Counted from the stretch's first letter, positions 11,901 to 23,079 are shown. The stretch is 64,000 nucleotides of DNA from Cristatella mucedo (GCA_009760855.2 WPIO01000061.1:248001-312000); one strand, 5' to 3'. The notes: generated by a model from the sequence alone, not told the origin. Numbers and translations are program-made.

Positions 11901-14900
11901 CCGGCCCCTAGGTTGCTGATATGATTGTACTCACGGCACGAAAAGTTGCTGACCAGTGTTCGTCCCCATGGCAGGCTTGACCGTGGCTGGCGTATCGGCA
12001 CGTACTCGAACAAGACAGATCTGATCGAGGAGTATGGGCCAGGTAAGTCAATATTGTTGAGAGGCAGACTGGTCTGCTGCACTGACTCTACATTGGCGAC
12101 TGTGAATTTCTTCTGGCATGTATGCTCCATCTGCAACAGATCTCCTACAAGGCTCTCCTCAGATTTGTGGCAGACTAGTAATGCGGCGGTGCCGGAATCA
12201 AAGTGAATTGAAACCAAAATAAATGCATGGACGTGCAAGCAACTTGGCAGAGTTTCCTCTGACTGAGTCGTGGGACTGTGACTCCTAGTTTTGTAGATAA
12301 GCTCTCTGGCTCCCTCATTTTCTACTGCAGTGTTTATGTGTGCCTTGCGACCTTGGCTGTACGTTGTACATTGGCTTTCTTAGTGACCGAAAAAGTGTTT
12401 AAATGATGGTGGGAATGGGCACGAGTAAAGAAAGCCCACACAAGTCAAACATGGCCGAGTAGTTAGCCTTCTTTTTCCATTAAGAATATGTATCCCCAGC
12501 TTTAACTTGCAACCGTGACCTGACTCCACAGAATGCATTTAGCAAGTCTAACCAAAAGTTCAATTATCAAATTTCGGAGGGGTTTTTCACACTGAAATTC
12601 GTCTGATAATTATACAATTCTGAATTAATCAGTAATATCTGGTGAAATACCTAGGAGTAATTTAAGTCAACTTAAAAGTAATATTAGCTGGCATTTCATT
12701 TCAGACCAAGCAAAAGTACAAACGTAAAGTAAAAACAAAACTAAGCATTGTACCTAAGGAGTATCGAGAAATTTTATTTTACCCGGTGTTACAGAGCGGC
12801 TGCCGTCGGTCAATAAGTCAACGTACATTGAAATAAGTCTGTCAACATCAATGCTGCCATGCCAGGTATAGATTCTTTTCTGAGAGCAATCTGGGGCAGT
12901 TGTAGCATCCTTGAGCTCTGTACGCTCCACCAATCTTAAACTATAATCTTATGGGATGACTGACATTTGATGACACATACTGCTGCTGAGAGAGGGAGAG
13001 AGAGACGGAGACGGGGGAGAGAGAGACGGAGACGGGGGGAGAGAGAGAGACGGAGACGGGGGGAGAGAGAGACGGAGACGGGGAGAGCGAGAGAGACGGA
13101 GACGGGGAGAGCGAGAGAGACGGAGACGGGGAGAGCGAGAGAGACGGAGACGGGAGAGCGAGAGAGACGGAGACGGGAGAGAGAGAGAGACGGGAGAGAG
13201 AGAGACGGGGGAGAGAGAGAGAGACGGGAGAGAGAGAGAGACGGGAGAGAGAGAGAGAGACGGGAGAGAGAGAGAGACGGGAGAGAGAGAGAGACGGGAG
13301 AGAGAGAGACGGGAGAGAGAGAGACGGAGACGGGAGAGAGAGAGAGAGACGGAGACGAGTGAGAGACAGAGACATTCATTAGGCTGTTTGCGCTGGTCTA
13401 AGATATGTACTATGTTTGTTTATATTCTCTGCTTTTGGTGGGCAACTGCCTAGAATAAAGAATGCACATGCACCCTATAATGCAGCCAGATGTCGATTGG
13501 GCTCTTTAAGTAGCAGTGTAACTTTCCTTGATTTACTGCATACACCTGCCCTCTCCTACAACTGTCAATAACATTTGTCCGATACTGCGTTAATTGGCTT
13601 GAAGCAGCCATACTTGCTGAAACTGTCAAAGTAACATGGTTGTGGCAATAGTGTGTAACCTGTCTTTAAATGTATTAGTGCTGCCTTGGCACCTGCGTGG
13701 TTGGTTAATTGTTTTCATGGGGAAGCTGTCCAACGGGAGCTTTCTCAAGAGGGGTGTCTACTTGAAGAAACAGTCTAACCATTTCCAGAAAAAACTATGC
13801 AATCTGACGATTTAGTAGTAGAGATCTCTGTTATTATGGATCGTCCAAACATTATTTCGTAATTATATCGTTGCATCGTCCAAATATTATCTCCAAGATG
13901 ACTGAGGATAAGCTCAGCTGGTAGTGATGGGACGAAGAAGAAACGCGGGAGAAGGGCGTAGGCATAACTTGGAGCACGAATATTGAGGTCTCTGGATAAA
14001 ACTGCTACACACAACAAGCTCCAAACTGCACAACCCTATTTAGTGCCGATTGCATATGAGGCAGCGTGCTGACACTGTGCATGCTGCCACTAACCACATT
14101 TGCATGCTGACCCTGTGCATGTCACCCCTAACCATATTATTCATTTCGTTTGTTTTTCAAGCATGATATTACTCACCATTCAATTGCATTTCACTTTGCA
14201 GCAAATGTAAAGCGCCTAGAGAGAGATTGAGTTCTCTGAGGGCACTTTATCAAGTGCATTGTTATTATTATTATTATTATTATCATATAGTTATATTACG
14301 TTTTGTTTAAGCACGTTTTCTTCGGCAGTGATTCCTTGGAGCCACGTGCTGCAGTGCAGTTTGTCTCCATTTATGGTCAACAAAGTAAGAGAAGAATGAT
14401 CGAACTGAAGACACCACCTTTCCTTTGGTAGCGTTGTGGGCTAGTGGTGTTTCAGCCGTGACGAGACGTAAAAATGGACCCTCGGTGCTGCCACATGCTC
14501 AGTAGCCTCTGTACCGGATGTTGCTTAAAATAGGGTCTGCCAGGAGCAACTATGGGCTGGTAGCAGCCACGTGAGTTCAAATGCTACTGCAGATACTTAC
14601 TGTTGCCAAATAAGCCAATTACCAGTGGTGCATTAAACGAGTTTTTTCAAAATTCAGAATGAGATCAGCAGAAAAAAAATCAAATTTCCGAGCTCTGCGT
14701 CCGGCTAGCCAAAATCGGCAGGTTATGCGCAATTGTTGATGCTGCCTGACACCAGTTGTCACTCACTTTTAGGTCTCTTCATTCATTGTCTTTAACTTAC
14801 CTATCAGATCTACTCCCCACCATGCTAAGCATCGTGCCACTCGTTTTTTTCGGAATCTAATCGTTTGCCTATACTTCGTTGGAGCCTCAAATCGTTTTGT

Positions 14901-17740
14901 TGGTGTGCCTCCGAAGCCGGAACTCACTTCCGATTTGTGTCACGACATCCCCCGACTTGACCACACTTAAAAAGAAACTAAAAACACATCTATTTATCAC
15001 AGCATATGGTGGGTCAATATAATTCTTTCTTTACATACTTATGTATGTATGCACGCACACATGCATCTATGTATGTATCTCTGCCTGTAACTCCACAAAG
15101 ACTATGTTGGTGTTACGCAGGCGAGTTTTGTATAGCGCACTCTGGCTTTCGGTACGCATTCGGTAGCCAACAGACTTCATCTCACGCAACAAAAAGAAAG
15201 TGAGAAGCATAGCAGAGTCAGGAGAGCAGTTGAGGTTGTGAGTATCGTGGAAGTAGCAGCTCAGGACCGCTGAAAAAGATGTGCCATAGTCGGCAGTAGG
15301 AGAGCAGTTGTCGTTGCGTAAGAGTTGTGGAAGCGAGTGATACAGTCTAGGATCTTCAGAGCTAAAGCTTCTGTTGCCAACGGTTTTTAAATGGAGGCAT
15401 GGAACAGCTCATTTATTGTCCCGCACAGGACCTGAGGGCACGAGGAGGCTGAAAGGCTTGGGGCAGAAGTGTTGAGAGCAGAATAATGGCAGCCTCCATC
15501 GCCCCACCGACAGAGCAGTGGCCTGGCAAACGGAGCGCAAGCGGGAGTCAAGTGGCAGAGCTACGTGGGGCCCATGGGGTATGTGAAGCATCTGAAAAGA
15601 GATTATGTTCTCTTAGGACGCTATACAAATGAATTTTATTTGTTGTGTACCTGTGCATGCTGACAGGGTGCACGTTAATCAATAATCAATAATAATAATC
15701 AATAATCAATAATAATCAATACACAATAATCAGTAATCACATGCTCCTTTCGAACACAGCACATTGACAATATGGCTATGCTGCTGCCGAAGCCGCTGCT
15801 GCTGTAGCTGCTTGGTGGCTTGCTGTGAGTCTGACTTGGCGGCCTGCTGTGAGTCTAACTGCCATGTCTAACTGTAGTTCTGGAGGGCTTTCGTCACGTG
15901 TGCCTGGCGCCCAGCCAGCCATCGAAGGCCCTATCCGAATTAATAGGAGGCGGAGGCAGCTGCCAGTAGTGCACGGATTCATCACGTGAATTCCATTTTC
16001 GTCGTCGCAGGTGTTCATGCCTTCAGCAATAATCTCGACAGCTCGCTGCCCTTCATGAAAGCCGCCCACGGGAGAGAGCTGTTTAAAGGCATCGTAGCCG
16101 AGCATGGCGCCAGCGTCGCCCAGCGAGACCGGCTCCTCGGCAGTTTGATGCAGCTGCTGGCCGACGAGACCCAGTAAGTGGCTGTCCGTGGTAGCCCGCG
16201 ACCTCTGTCCTCTCGTCTTATCTCGGCTAGCTCCGATTGGCCGGGAGCTGTCGCGATAGATGGCTCGGTTAGGTCTTGAACCTCCTCTGGTGTCCTGGTG
16301 CTTTACCAGCTCTTTGCACTAGGTCGAGCCCCATAGACCTGCCGGTGCAGCCACTTCGTTTGGGGCTCAAGCGCCGGTGGCCCCACTCCTGGTGGCCAGC
16401 AGCTAGTAACTAACGGTGAATTGCTGTAACTGTAAATCGCAGCTGCTGGCTGCTGATCCCTTGGGCTCAAGCTGCCCTCCTCTCTGCTTTGTAGCCAGGC
16501 GCTAGACAGGCATGCCACCTGGTGGACGCAGGTGTGCATACTCACGTGCACTTGCGCGCACACTCCAGCTTGGTTTATTGAAGCTGATATAATCGAAAAA
16601 TCAGTTATCCTTTGACTGCCGGACGCTAAGGTCTTCCCCCAACACGAGTATGGAATTCCATTCAAAGCATGTCTGTATGGAGTGGGTTTGGGCAGCGCAG
16701 CAACCTCCTATGTCTATAACGCTGACCTTCACGAACGACGAAATGATGTCCTACTTCGAGACTGATCGAGCAACTTCTCAGAGCCTATTGAGTAAGCACA
16801 AGGATTGTGCGCTATAATTTTATATCGCTCACATGTCTTATCCCTCCTTGCTGAAAATCCCAGCTTCGCCCCTGTGCGTATGTGCAGTAGCTATGGCAGT
16901 GTGGATCAAGCATCGTGCTCGAAACCCGCCTGCAGGCCGCCCCCTTCAGAGCGATCCAGGCGAAGTGGCCTTCCTGCTCCGGCCCTATCCTGATCCACTA
17001 CGAGTTACCAGTCTGCAGAAAGGTCGAGGTTTTTAGTGCGTTAGGTACAGGCACTAATAGGTAGCTGTGAGCGCAGCTCCACGCTAAGCGAATGACAAAA
17101 ATGACGTGGCCACGACTACTGCTGATTAAGACGGGACAAAATGTATCCAACCAACTGAGCCGTGGCAGCAGCAACGTTGCAAGTGCACGTCACGCCCCTA
17201 CTCGGCAGCTGCAGGTAGCTCTGCCGAGCAGTGCTCTGCTTGTGCACGCTTGCCCTCTGCCTCGACCGACTGAGCTTTGCGGCTGTGCGTCCTTAATGCA
17301 GGTGCTTGCCTCGGTCGGCAGCTGACCACGAGAGTTTCACCCTGCACACGTACCCCTTCTACAGCAGCATCAAAGTCGTCTCGCCAATCGGCGACTACGG
17401 CACCAGGTGAGCGCAGCGATGGCGGCTCTCGCCGCCAGGCAAGTTTGAGGGAGCAGCAGCAGCAACTCCGTTGATCACGCTCCGTTGATCCTGTCTGCCC
17501 CTACAAGAGCAAGGGGTCGCCAGCCAGGGAAGACGTAAGCCGGTCACAATCACTGCCAAGTGGCAGTGACGACCGTAGCTCTGCCACCGCCGTTGCAGGA
17601 CGAGCACCGTCATGCTGATAGACGGCCGCGGGTGCTGCGAGGTCGTCGAGCGCACTCGACCAGACGGCAGCAGCCGCGGCCCGTGGGTGACATCGAGCGT
17701 CTGCCTGCAGCTCATCGCTGCAAGGGGCAGGGCAGCGTGA
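8790..17740 (+). CDS. TANGO2: TANGO2 homologue, NRDE family, 7 coding exons
   Basis: Coding join: 8790-8937, 9109-9231, 11483-11588, 11975-12042, 16011-16173, 17302-17406, 17599-17740, giving 855 nt and 284 aa plus stop, close to the 276 aa of human TANGO2. All introns are GT-AG and every junction phase (1,1,2,1,2,2) is compatible. The protein starts Met-Cys, as the family does, and carries NRDEFY at residues 25-30, GGTWLG at 59-64, an FSNN block near 153-156 where relatives have GLSN, and YGTRT at 235-239. TANGO2 proteins have an Ntn-hydrolase-like fold. In animals they are cytosolic or mitochondrial and linked to ER-Golgi organisation, lipid or haem handling and metabolic-crisis disease; the exact reaction is unsettled. 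The start was chosen because the family begins MC at this point. Introns 2 and 4 are swollen by LINE and satellite insertions. No frameshift or stop is seen, so it is probably functional. Confidence 0.93.
9109..9231 (+). CDS. TANGO2: TANGO2 coding exon 2
   Basis: Acceptor TTTGCAG, donor GTACGC. Encodes residues 50-90 plus one base, including GGTWLG and a SGKLASL segment typical of the family. Ends in Gly-Arg-Gly, the start of the RG-F/E-L-V block that continues in exon 3. Confidence 0.93.
9547..9817 (-). mobile_element. LINE-B 3' end in TANGO2 intron 2
   Basis: Antisense to the LINE-B end: CTCCACTAAGCCACAAAGAC, then GTGTTACACAGGAGAGTTTT, then the CGTTGCGTAAAAACCGTGGAAG block encoding the 'NSLPRFLRNDN' segment. 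Confidence 0.85.
9818..10031 (+). mobile_element. L2 LINE 3' end in TANGO2 intron 2
   Basis: Conserved 3' UTR (CATGCTGCCACTAACC, GTGCATGTCACCCCTAACC), AAATGTAAAGTGCCTAGAAA and an ATT-rich tail. Directly abuts the LINE-B on its left. Confidence 0.9.
10194..10300. repeat. Dispersed 105-bp repeat, copy 1
   Basis: About 85% similar by eye to 15449-15550, sharing GCAGAAGTGTTGAGAGCAGA and CGACAGAGCAGTGGC. Identity of the element unknown. Confidence 0.75.
10481..10590 (+). repeat. Tandem repeat of 20-22 bp in TANGO2 intron 2
   Basis: Five copies of ACAGGTGAGACTGCTAGGGA and variants: three of 20 bp, then two of 22 bp with an extra TA-containing step, then a broken sixth. Each contains CAG|GTGAG, a consensus 5' splice site. 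Confidence 0.95.
10700..11148 (+). mobile_element. L2 LINE, highly diverged, TANGO2 intron 2
   Basis: Degraded ORF2 C-terminus (TTTTAGGTCTGC, CTCAAAGCCTGGGACTC), a shortened 3' UTR and a TTATTATTA tail. Confidence 0.7.
11170..11258 (-). mobile_element. L2 LINE terminal scrap
   Basis: AATAATAATAACAGGTCGTTTTTAGAGCACCCT... is the complement of a worn L2 3' terminus. Confidence 0.5.
11483..11588 (+). CDS. TANGO2: TANGO2 coding exon 3
   Basis: Acceptor TTTGTAG, donor GTAAAA. In the frame left by exon 2 it reads GFLVPNYL, then IPEYVKQI, then a YEGYRLLL segment, where human TANGO2 has RGELVTHFL, YLKKV and LYNGFNL. The conserved Asn of YNGFNL is replaced. The upstream ATG-initiated reading frame covering this area belongs to another frame and is not the gene. 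Confidence 0.88.
11808..11856. repeat. (GA)n microsatellite in TANGO2 intron 3
   Basis: GA dinucleotides with GC interruptions, in a wider purine-rich strand from 11699. Confidence 0.9.
11975..12042 (+). CDS. TANGO2: TANGO2 coding exon 4
   Basis: Short 68-nt exon, acceptor ATGGCAG, donor GTAAGT. Encodes residues around GTYSNKTD and EEYGPG, matching the 'YYSNR...PG' strand before the GLSN loop. Phase 2 in and phase 1 out, both consistent with its neighbours. Confidence 0.86.
12043..12987 (+). other. TANGO2 intron 4, non-repeat part
   Basis: AT-richer intronic sequence with no recognised repeat or reading frame. Confidence 0.7.
12988..13366 (+). repeat. GA/GACGG minisatellite in TANGO2 intron 4
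   Basis: About 380 bp of pure purine/C units built from GAGAGA, GACGGAGACGGGG and GACGGGA blocks. The repeat unit shrinks from about 27 bp on the left to about 15 bp on the right. Long frames read across it on both strands are artefacts. Confidence 0.95.
14060..14282 (+). mobile_element. L2 LINE 3' end in TANGO2 intron 4
   Basis: From GTGCTGACACTGTGCATG through AAATGTAAAGCGCCTAGAGA to (ATT)6. Confidence 0.92.
14755..15012 (+). mobile_element. L2 LINE ORF2 C-terminal fragment
   Basis: Contains TCACTCACTTTTAGGTCTCTTCATTC and the WNSLP and TTFKKN region, truncated on the right after CACAGCATATGGTGGGT. Confidence 0.8.
15075..15445 (-). mobile_element. LINE-B 3' part in TANGO2 intron 4
   Basis: Antisense LINE-B from the CTCCACAAAG end to GGACCTGAGGGCACGAGGAGG, where it switches abruptly to the dispersed 105-bp repeat. 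Confidence 0.85.
15449..15550. repeat. Dispersed 105-bp repeat, copy 2
   Basis: Second copy of the repeat at 10194-10300, joined to a truncated LINE-B. Confidence 0.75.
16011..16173 (+). CDS. TANGO2: TANGO2 coding exon 5
   Basis: Acceptor GTCGCAG, donor GTAAGT. Encodes VHAFSNNLD, the loop corresponding to GLSN in relatives, then a helical segment ending LLADETQ, which matches the 'LL.....EAQLP' region. Follows a 3,968-nt intron holding LINE copies and a GA minisatellite. Confidence 0.92.
16174..17301 (+). other. TANGO2 intron 5
   Basis: GC-rich intron with no recognised repeat and no supported exon inside. Confidence 0.6.
17302..17406 (+). CDS. TANGO2: TANGO2 coding exon 6
   Basis: Acceptor AATGCAG, donor GTGAGC. 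Encodes a linker, then FTLHTYPFYSSIKV and the start of YGTR. A second AG 39 nt downstream was rejected because it breaks the phase with exon 5. Confidence 0.88.
17599..17740 (+). CDS. TANGO2: TANGO2 terminal coding exon 7
   Basis: Acceptor GTTGCAG. Completes YGTRTSTVMLIDG and ends with an alanine/arginine-rich tail at TGA 17738-17740. YGTRT followed by a strand ending in Asp is the C-terminal hallmark of the family. Confidence 0.92.
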
Positions 17741-18120
17741 CGACGGTGGCAGGTTCGGTGCCCGTGGATTCGCGAGACCGTGTTTCTTGTTTCGAGAGTC
17801 TCGACAGAAATCAATTGTCCCCCGCGGCAAAGCACCGGTGGCCGCCGGAATGGAGTTGCTCGCCGACGGTGACGTAACAAGAGCAGCAGCAGCAGCATGA
17901 GGCCAGCGGGTCTGGTCTGCCTGCAAAGGGTGAGCCATGCTGCCACTGCTCCGTCCAAAGCCGTGGGTAGCCTCTGCTGGCTGCTCAGGTCTAGGTTAGC
18001 TTACCAGCCGTCGCTGCTTACGTCTGAGCAGTGCTGATACAAAGCTGGCCTCAGCGGCTAGCCTGTGAGGACGACACACACGGTATCCTTAATATTTGGA
18101 TTGTGCAATCAATTCAAGCG

Positions 18121-18126
18121 AATAAA
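18121..18126 (+). terminator. Candidate TANGO2 polyadenylation signal AATAAA
   Basis: A canonical AATAAA hexamer 381 nt past the TANGO2 stop codon and before the next L2 copy. Inferred from position only. Confidence 0.45.
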
Positions 18127-18264
18127 ATTAGAACATTTTTAAAGAATTCGCAGTCGAGGTTATTTCTCCTGCCCAGGTTCAAGGTTTTTCAGCTCAAATG
18201 CCATTGTCTTCAGTAAGTAGCCTGTTGTCTCTTGCTTGACATGTGTGAAATACTGTATGAAATG

Positions 18265-19305
18265 CCAAGTTCTTCTAGAGCACCTCTCATCTCGCCTGGG
18301 CCTTACTGACACTGCACTGCAATGGTTCAGGTCCTATTCAGTGGGAGACTCCAGAGTATTGATGTGAATGGACAAAGATCATCCGAGGAACCTCTGAAAT
18401 ATGGGGTACCTGAGGGCTCCGTGCTTGGTCCTGTTATTTTCACGGTTTATACTCTCCCTCTTGCCGATGTGATGGCCAAGCACAAGCCAGGCTTTCACTT
18501 CTATGCAGATGACACTCAGTTTTACCTTTGCTTTGATCCCTCCCAGCCTTCGAGCACCTCGAATACTCTCAACTCCTTGCTGCATGTATTGATGACATTC
18601 GCACACGGATGGCAGCAAGTTTCCTCAAATTAAATAATGATAAAACTAACTTGCTAGTTATGAGCAAATCCAGTGTGATTCAGAAATTGGAAAGGCTAAC
18701 GTTCAAAATCGGCTCTGCCAGCATATATCCTGTTGAATCTGCACGAAATCTAGTTGTCATGTTCCAAAGCGACCTCTCGTTAGACGACCACATCAGCTCC
18801 ATAGTCAAGTCTGCCAAGTTTCAGCTACATAACATTGCTAAAATTCCGGCTTGTTTAGATAAGGATACCACATCTAAGTAAGTTGGTCCATGCATTTGTG
18901 ACATCCTATCTTGACTTCTGTAACTCACTGCTTGCTGGCCTAACCACACCATTTCTCACCGACCTGCCCTGGCTATCAGTCAAGCAATGGATCGACTTCA
19001 AGGTTTTATCGCTCACTTTTAGGTCACTTCATTCTTTGGCTCCAGCCTACCTATCAGATCTACTCCCGAATCAGGCCAAGCATCGTACCGCCCGCTTTTC
19101 GGAATCCAACAGTCTACAAATACCTCGTACAAACCTCAAATCCTTTGGAGACCGTGCATTTTAGTTCGTATGCTCCCAAAGCCTGGAACTCACTTCCGAC
19201 TTGTATCACAACATCCCCTGACTTGACCACATTTAAAAGGAACTTAAAAATACACCTGTTTAGGACGGCATTTAGGTGGTCCCTGTGATTCGTCCTTCAT
19301 GCGCT
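18265..19305 (+). mobile_element. L2 LINE, RT and C-terminus, internally deleted
   Basis: Reverse transcriptase with PEGSVLGPVIF (normally PQGSVLGP) and FYADDTQFYLCFD at 18322-18633, then a frameshift near 18610 and a deletion near 18945 removing the 'NSAARLV' segment. The copy is broken near 19305 by a LINE-B insertion and continues at 19736. Confidence 0.92.
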
Positions 19306-19735
19306 TATCACTGACCCACAAGGCCTGCCTCGGCTTGGCTCCTTCGTACCTAGCTGAACTGCTGCACCATTTTCAGCCTCTTCACCCCCTCAGATCGACA
19401 ATAAATTAGCTGTTCCGTTCCTCTGCTTAAAGACCGTTGGCGACAGAAGCTTTAGCTCTGCGGCTCCAAGACTGTGGAACTCGCTTCCACAGTTCTTAAG
19501 CTACGACAACTACTCTCCTGCTGCCGACTGTCTCATGTGTCATATGTCTCATCCTTTTCAGTGATCCTGAGCTGGTACTTCCATGCTACTCACTACCTCA
19601 ACTTCTCTCCCGACTCTGCTATGCTTCCCATTTTCTCTCTGTTTCGTGAGACAAAGTCTGTTGGCTACCGAATGCATACCGAAAACTGCTTAGGCTGTGA
19701 GTACGCTATATAAGACTCTCCGGCATAACACAAAT
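19306..19735 (+). mobile_element. LINE-B 3' part inserted in L2
   Basis: Sense LINE-B from TTGGCTCCTTCGTACCTAGCTGAA through the FLRNDN-equivalent region to the CTCTCCGGCATAACAC end. L2 sequence resumes at once on the right, about 30 bp further along its consensus. Confidence 0.88.
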
Positions 19736-19930
19736 AGTCTCCACTAACCACACTTGCATGCTGACCCTGTGCATGTCACCCCTAACCAAGTTATTCATGT
19801 TGCTTATCAAGCATGATATTACTCACCATCCAATCGCCTTTCCCTTTGCAGCAAATGTAAAGCGCCTAGAATGAGATTGAGTTCTCTGAGGGCACTTTAT
19901 CAAGTGTGTTATTAGTTTTTTATTATTAAA
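19736..19930 (+). mobile_element. L2 LINE 3' end (continuation)
   Basis: Resumes with CCACTAACCACACTTGCATG and ends AAATGTAAAGCGCCTAGAAT and TTATTATTA. Confidence 0.88.
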
Positions 19931-19974
19931 TTCATCTGAAGCAGCATGCTTGCGTTCAATACAATTGAGTAGGC

Positions 19975-20290
19975 TTTGCCAGCGTATGTCGTGTTGAATC
20001 TGCCCAACGTCTAGGTTGTCCTGTTCCAAAGTGACCTTTCATTAGAAAAGCACATCAGTTCCAGTCAAGTTTGCCTTCTTTCAGCTACATAGCATTGCTA
20101 AAATTCAGGCTTGCTTAGACAGGGATGCTACATCTAAACTGGTCTGCACATTTATGACATCTATGTTGATATTGACCACGCTACTAGTAACCATTCGATC
20201 ATGCATTCTGTACAGCGTATGTCAAGTGCCTAGAAAGAGATGAAGTTCTCTGAGGGCGCTATACAAACTTATTATTATTATTATTATTAA
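19975..20290 (+). mobile_element. L2 LINE, internally deleted
   Basis: Part of the RT palm/thumb coding region joined to a 3' terminus ending (TTA)n; the intervening C-terminal coding region is missing. Confidence 0.75.
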
Positions 20291-22094
20291 GCAGCTAGGT
20301 ACTGCTTTTTAAGAGCTATTGTCGTGCCTAGCTCTATCTGATGGCAGTCGAATGCCTGTGAGTAGTCTTTTGGGCTGCCCAGGAGATACATATCCTTGTA
20401 GCTTGCTTAAAACTTTGACCCCCTAAGAGAGTCAGAGCCTTGTCGTGCACGGGACTGGATTGGGAGGCTTGGGGTCACCTGCTTAGCAAACTTGAGCAGG
20501 GACGTGACCTTGGCATTGGTTTGTGGAGCTATACTGGTATTGCCAATGCTGGCTGCTGCCACTTCTGGCCGCTGCCGATGCTCGCTGGCCGCTGCTGTTG
20601 GCTAGCGGCTGCTGTAACCAGCACGATCTTGTCGGTAGGTCGATGCCAAATCCCGTGTGACAGCGCTTGCAGCGTTCGACATGCAATCACCGTGTAGTAA
20701 GATCGTTTGGATGGATTAGTAGGTTTGTATTTCCATGTAGCCCTAGTAACTATTTCTGGTAGCAGCTCGAGGCAAGCAATTCGTGCAGCTCTGTCACCCC
20801 TAGCCCATGCCAAGCAGTGAAGACTGAGCAGCACCGAGATTATTAATAACTCAGCTCGGTCGCCTTCTCCTGTCGTAGTGAGCTGGTCAGTCATTACTGT
20901 CGAAACGAGGTGCAATCGCAATCTGCATTGACCTGCAGTTCGATGTGCTGCTGGCCGTTCGCCTCGGCGTTCATCTGTATCAGGTCATTCGATCTTCTCA
21001 TGGTCGCAGCTTCACCTGCACCTGCACCAAGTTCATTGCGACCGCAGCAGCCAGTCTGAGAGGAAAAGCAGAGAACCGGGTGGCAGACCGGTAGCCTGGC
21101 TGGGGAGGGCCAGTAATCTGAAAGCAGTCGACTGACTCCTGAGCTCTCTGTAATTTGTGGTTTGGGCAGTGCACGACGATAGTGGTTGTGGCATCCGATA
21201 GCCACATTCAGAGTTGGGGCTCCGAGACGTCTTATGGCAGCATGGTCGACTGGGCGAACTGGCAGTGGAGGCCTAATGAGCTGAAAGCCCCTGAGAGGTT
21301 TTGGGAAGGTGCTATCGGAAGGAAGCGTCAGTGAGGACCCACTCGGTGGAGTCGCTGTGAACGCTCAGCTTGAGCTCTGTCAATACAATAGTCGTTTGCC
21401 GTTTTATACATAATTCTTTCCTACCCTCAACAGACCTGCAACTGGTTAAATAAGCATTTGAACTGGAAGTAAAGGGTTATTGCCCTTTATATTTAATCAA
21501 GCAACACAGGCCACCAAACAGAACATGACGCCAGGTACAATGATCAGAGAAGAGATGCCGAAGTTGCTAAAATATAAAGCCGGCCAGTCTTTCTGAGTCA
21601 TGTGCATCTTACTTATAAGACAGGCCTTAGCCAAGGACTTGTGCTGTTTCAAGATGATCACTTGCTAGTCTGAATGTCATGGCCTCTGGCCGCTTGCTTG
21701 CTTGACCAAAACTTTCTACACCGCTATTCTCATTCACTGATGGAAGAGAGGTGAATAATTCTGAATTTACCCAAGAGGGTCAAGAGCGACATTTGCAGAT
21801 ACACCACTTTTTTTAAACGTGCATGTCTGCGGGTTCGATGGCTTTGCTTGGGAGCTCATATGCAGCCCTAATCCCATGCAGGTTAACCTGTGCCTCAGTC
21901 TCGAAGCTCTAACGTGATAAGAGCATGTCGCCGTAGTGTTTTCAAGTAAAAACCTAACCGCCGGCTAGATTCGTGGTGAAGCACATATTAATCATACGAA
22001 CGAGTGTTCCACTATGCCTCTGCCTTACGTATTACTGAATATGTGACCCTGGTCGACTCTGCCTGAAGTCGCCTGCATCACCAGCTAGGATGCA
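20291..22094. other. Intergenic stretch, no supported gene
   Basis: Mixed GC-rich and AT-rich sequence. Minus-strand frames at 20529-20921 and 20894-21205 show some codon-like composition but no conserved motif or exon phase chain, so I do not call them. Confidence 0.4.
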
Positions 22095-22320
22095 ATTCTC
22101 CAGCTGCCTACTGTGGCATGCCTTTCCCGCCGTCCTGAGCTGCTACTTACATACTACACTTCTTCAGCTGCCCTTCTGTATCGTCTCACTTTTCTCTTTT
22201 TTACATGAGATGAAGTCTGTTAGCAACTGCATTCGTACCGAAAGCTGCTTAGGCTTTGAGTGCCTACAGAAAACTCTCCTGTTTAACTCCTATTTCGTCT
22301 TTGTGACTTGGTGGAATTAT
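22095..22320 (+). mobile_element. LINE-B 3' end
   Basis: Sense copy: CCTGAGCTGCTACTTACATAC, ACATGAGATGAAGTCTGTTAG, GTACCGAAAGCTGCTTAGGC and the GTGACTTGGTGGAATTA end. Confidence 0.8.
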
Positions 22321-23079
22321 GGACGAAAATGCGTTTCATTACAGCTACTTCTGCCTTTTTTGTGGTTAGCCCTGCTTTCGAAGTTTGGATGCTCCTTACT
22401 TGTTGGTGTGTTACAAGCATGCGGTCTGTGCCCATTGTCTTCAAACCTGAACTAGTAAGGGTTACTCGGACACAACAGGGTCTACTATTCAGGCTGTTGG
22501 CAAACGCCCAGGCCGTTTCAGCTCTACGTTGTATCTCGTACTTATACTGATCTATTTTTCCACGCAACCTGTGGAGTTGTCCTTCTAGGTCTTTGAGTGG
22601 ACGGAGCAATTTCACAATGGATAGTGAAGCGAGTCAGTTATAGGATGGAAACTACTCTGGCTCTTGACGATAACTAATGATTCCATCCTTGTCGCACAGT
22701 AATTTTCCGCTGTGGGCCTCTTAGTTCTTTACTGAAATTAGTCACTACTTGTGAATTATGTCACTCCGTGTCCATTTTACAGTGGGACAGCAGACCACCA
22801 ATCTCACGGTTGCCGTTATTACAGTTCAGAATGTAAGGAACCAGCGGATCTTGAAACTATTGACAGTGCAGTTGCAAATGTTGGTTTCATTTTTTGGAAA
22901 ACAGCATGGGCAACCACCGACCATTTCAACTTCCGCGTTGCCCGTAAGTTGAGGAAGATATGCAGCGAATGGAAGTGAATCCGTTCACAAAACGCTAGTT
23001 GTATGTGCTTGAGCTACAAATACAACTACAAATCAACCACGTGGCACCTCGTGGCGAGGTCCGGATCTTGATTGTGCTA

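Noticed and set aside
11516-12238. 240-codon minus-strand frame rich in Leu-Ser
   Set aside because: It overlaps real TANGO2 exons 3 and 4 on the other strand and is driven by the (GA)n tract; low-complexity shadow.
12936-13379. Long frames over the GA/GACGG minisatellite on both strands
   Set aside because: Purely repetitive translation (SLSLS or RERERE), no complex sequence at either end.
15660-15745. AATAATCAAT short repeats as a possible CRISPR or origin
   Set aside because: Irregular AT-rich slippage tract beside an L2 scrap; no spacers of even size, and the context is eukaryotic.
20529-21205. Possible minus-strand exons (LIQMNAEANGQQHIELQ then a GT)
   Set aside because: One exon-like block only; the donor GTCAAT is weak and no phase-matched partner was found.
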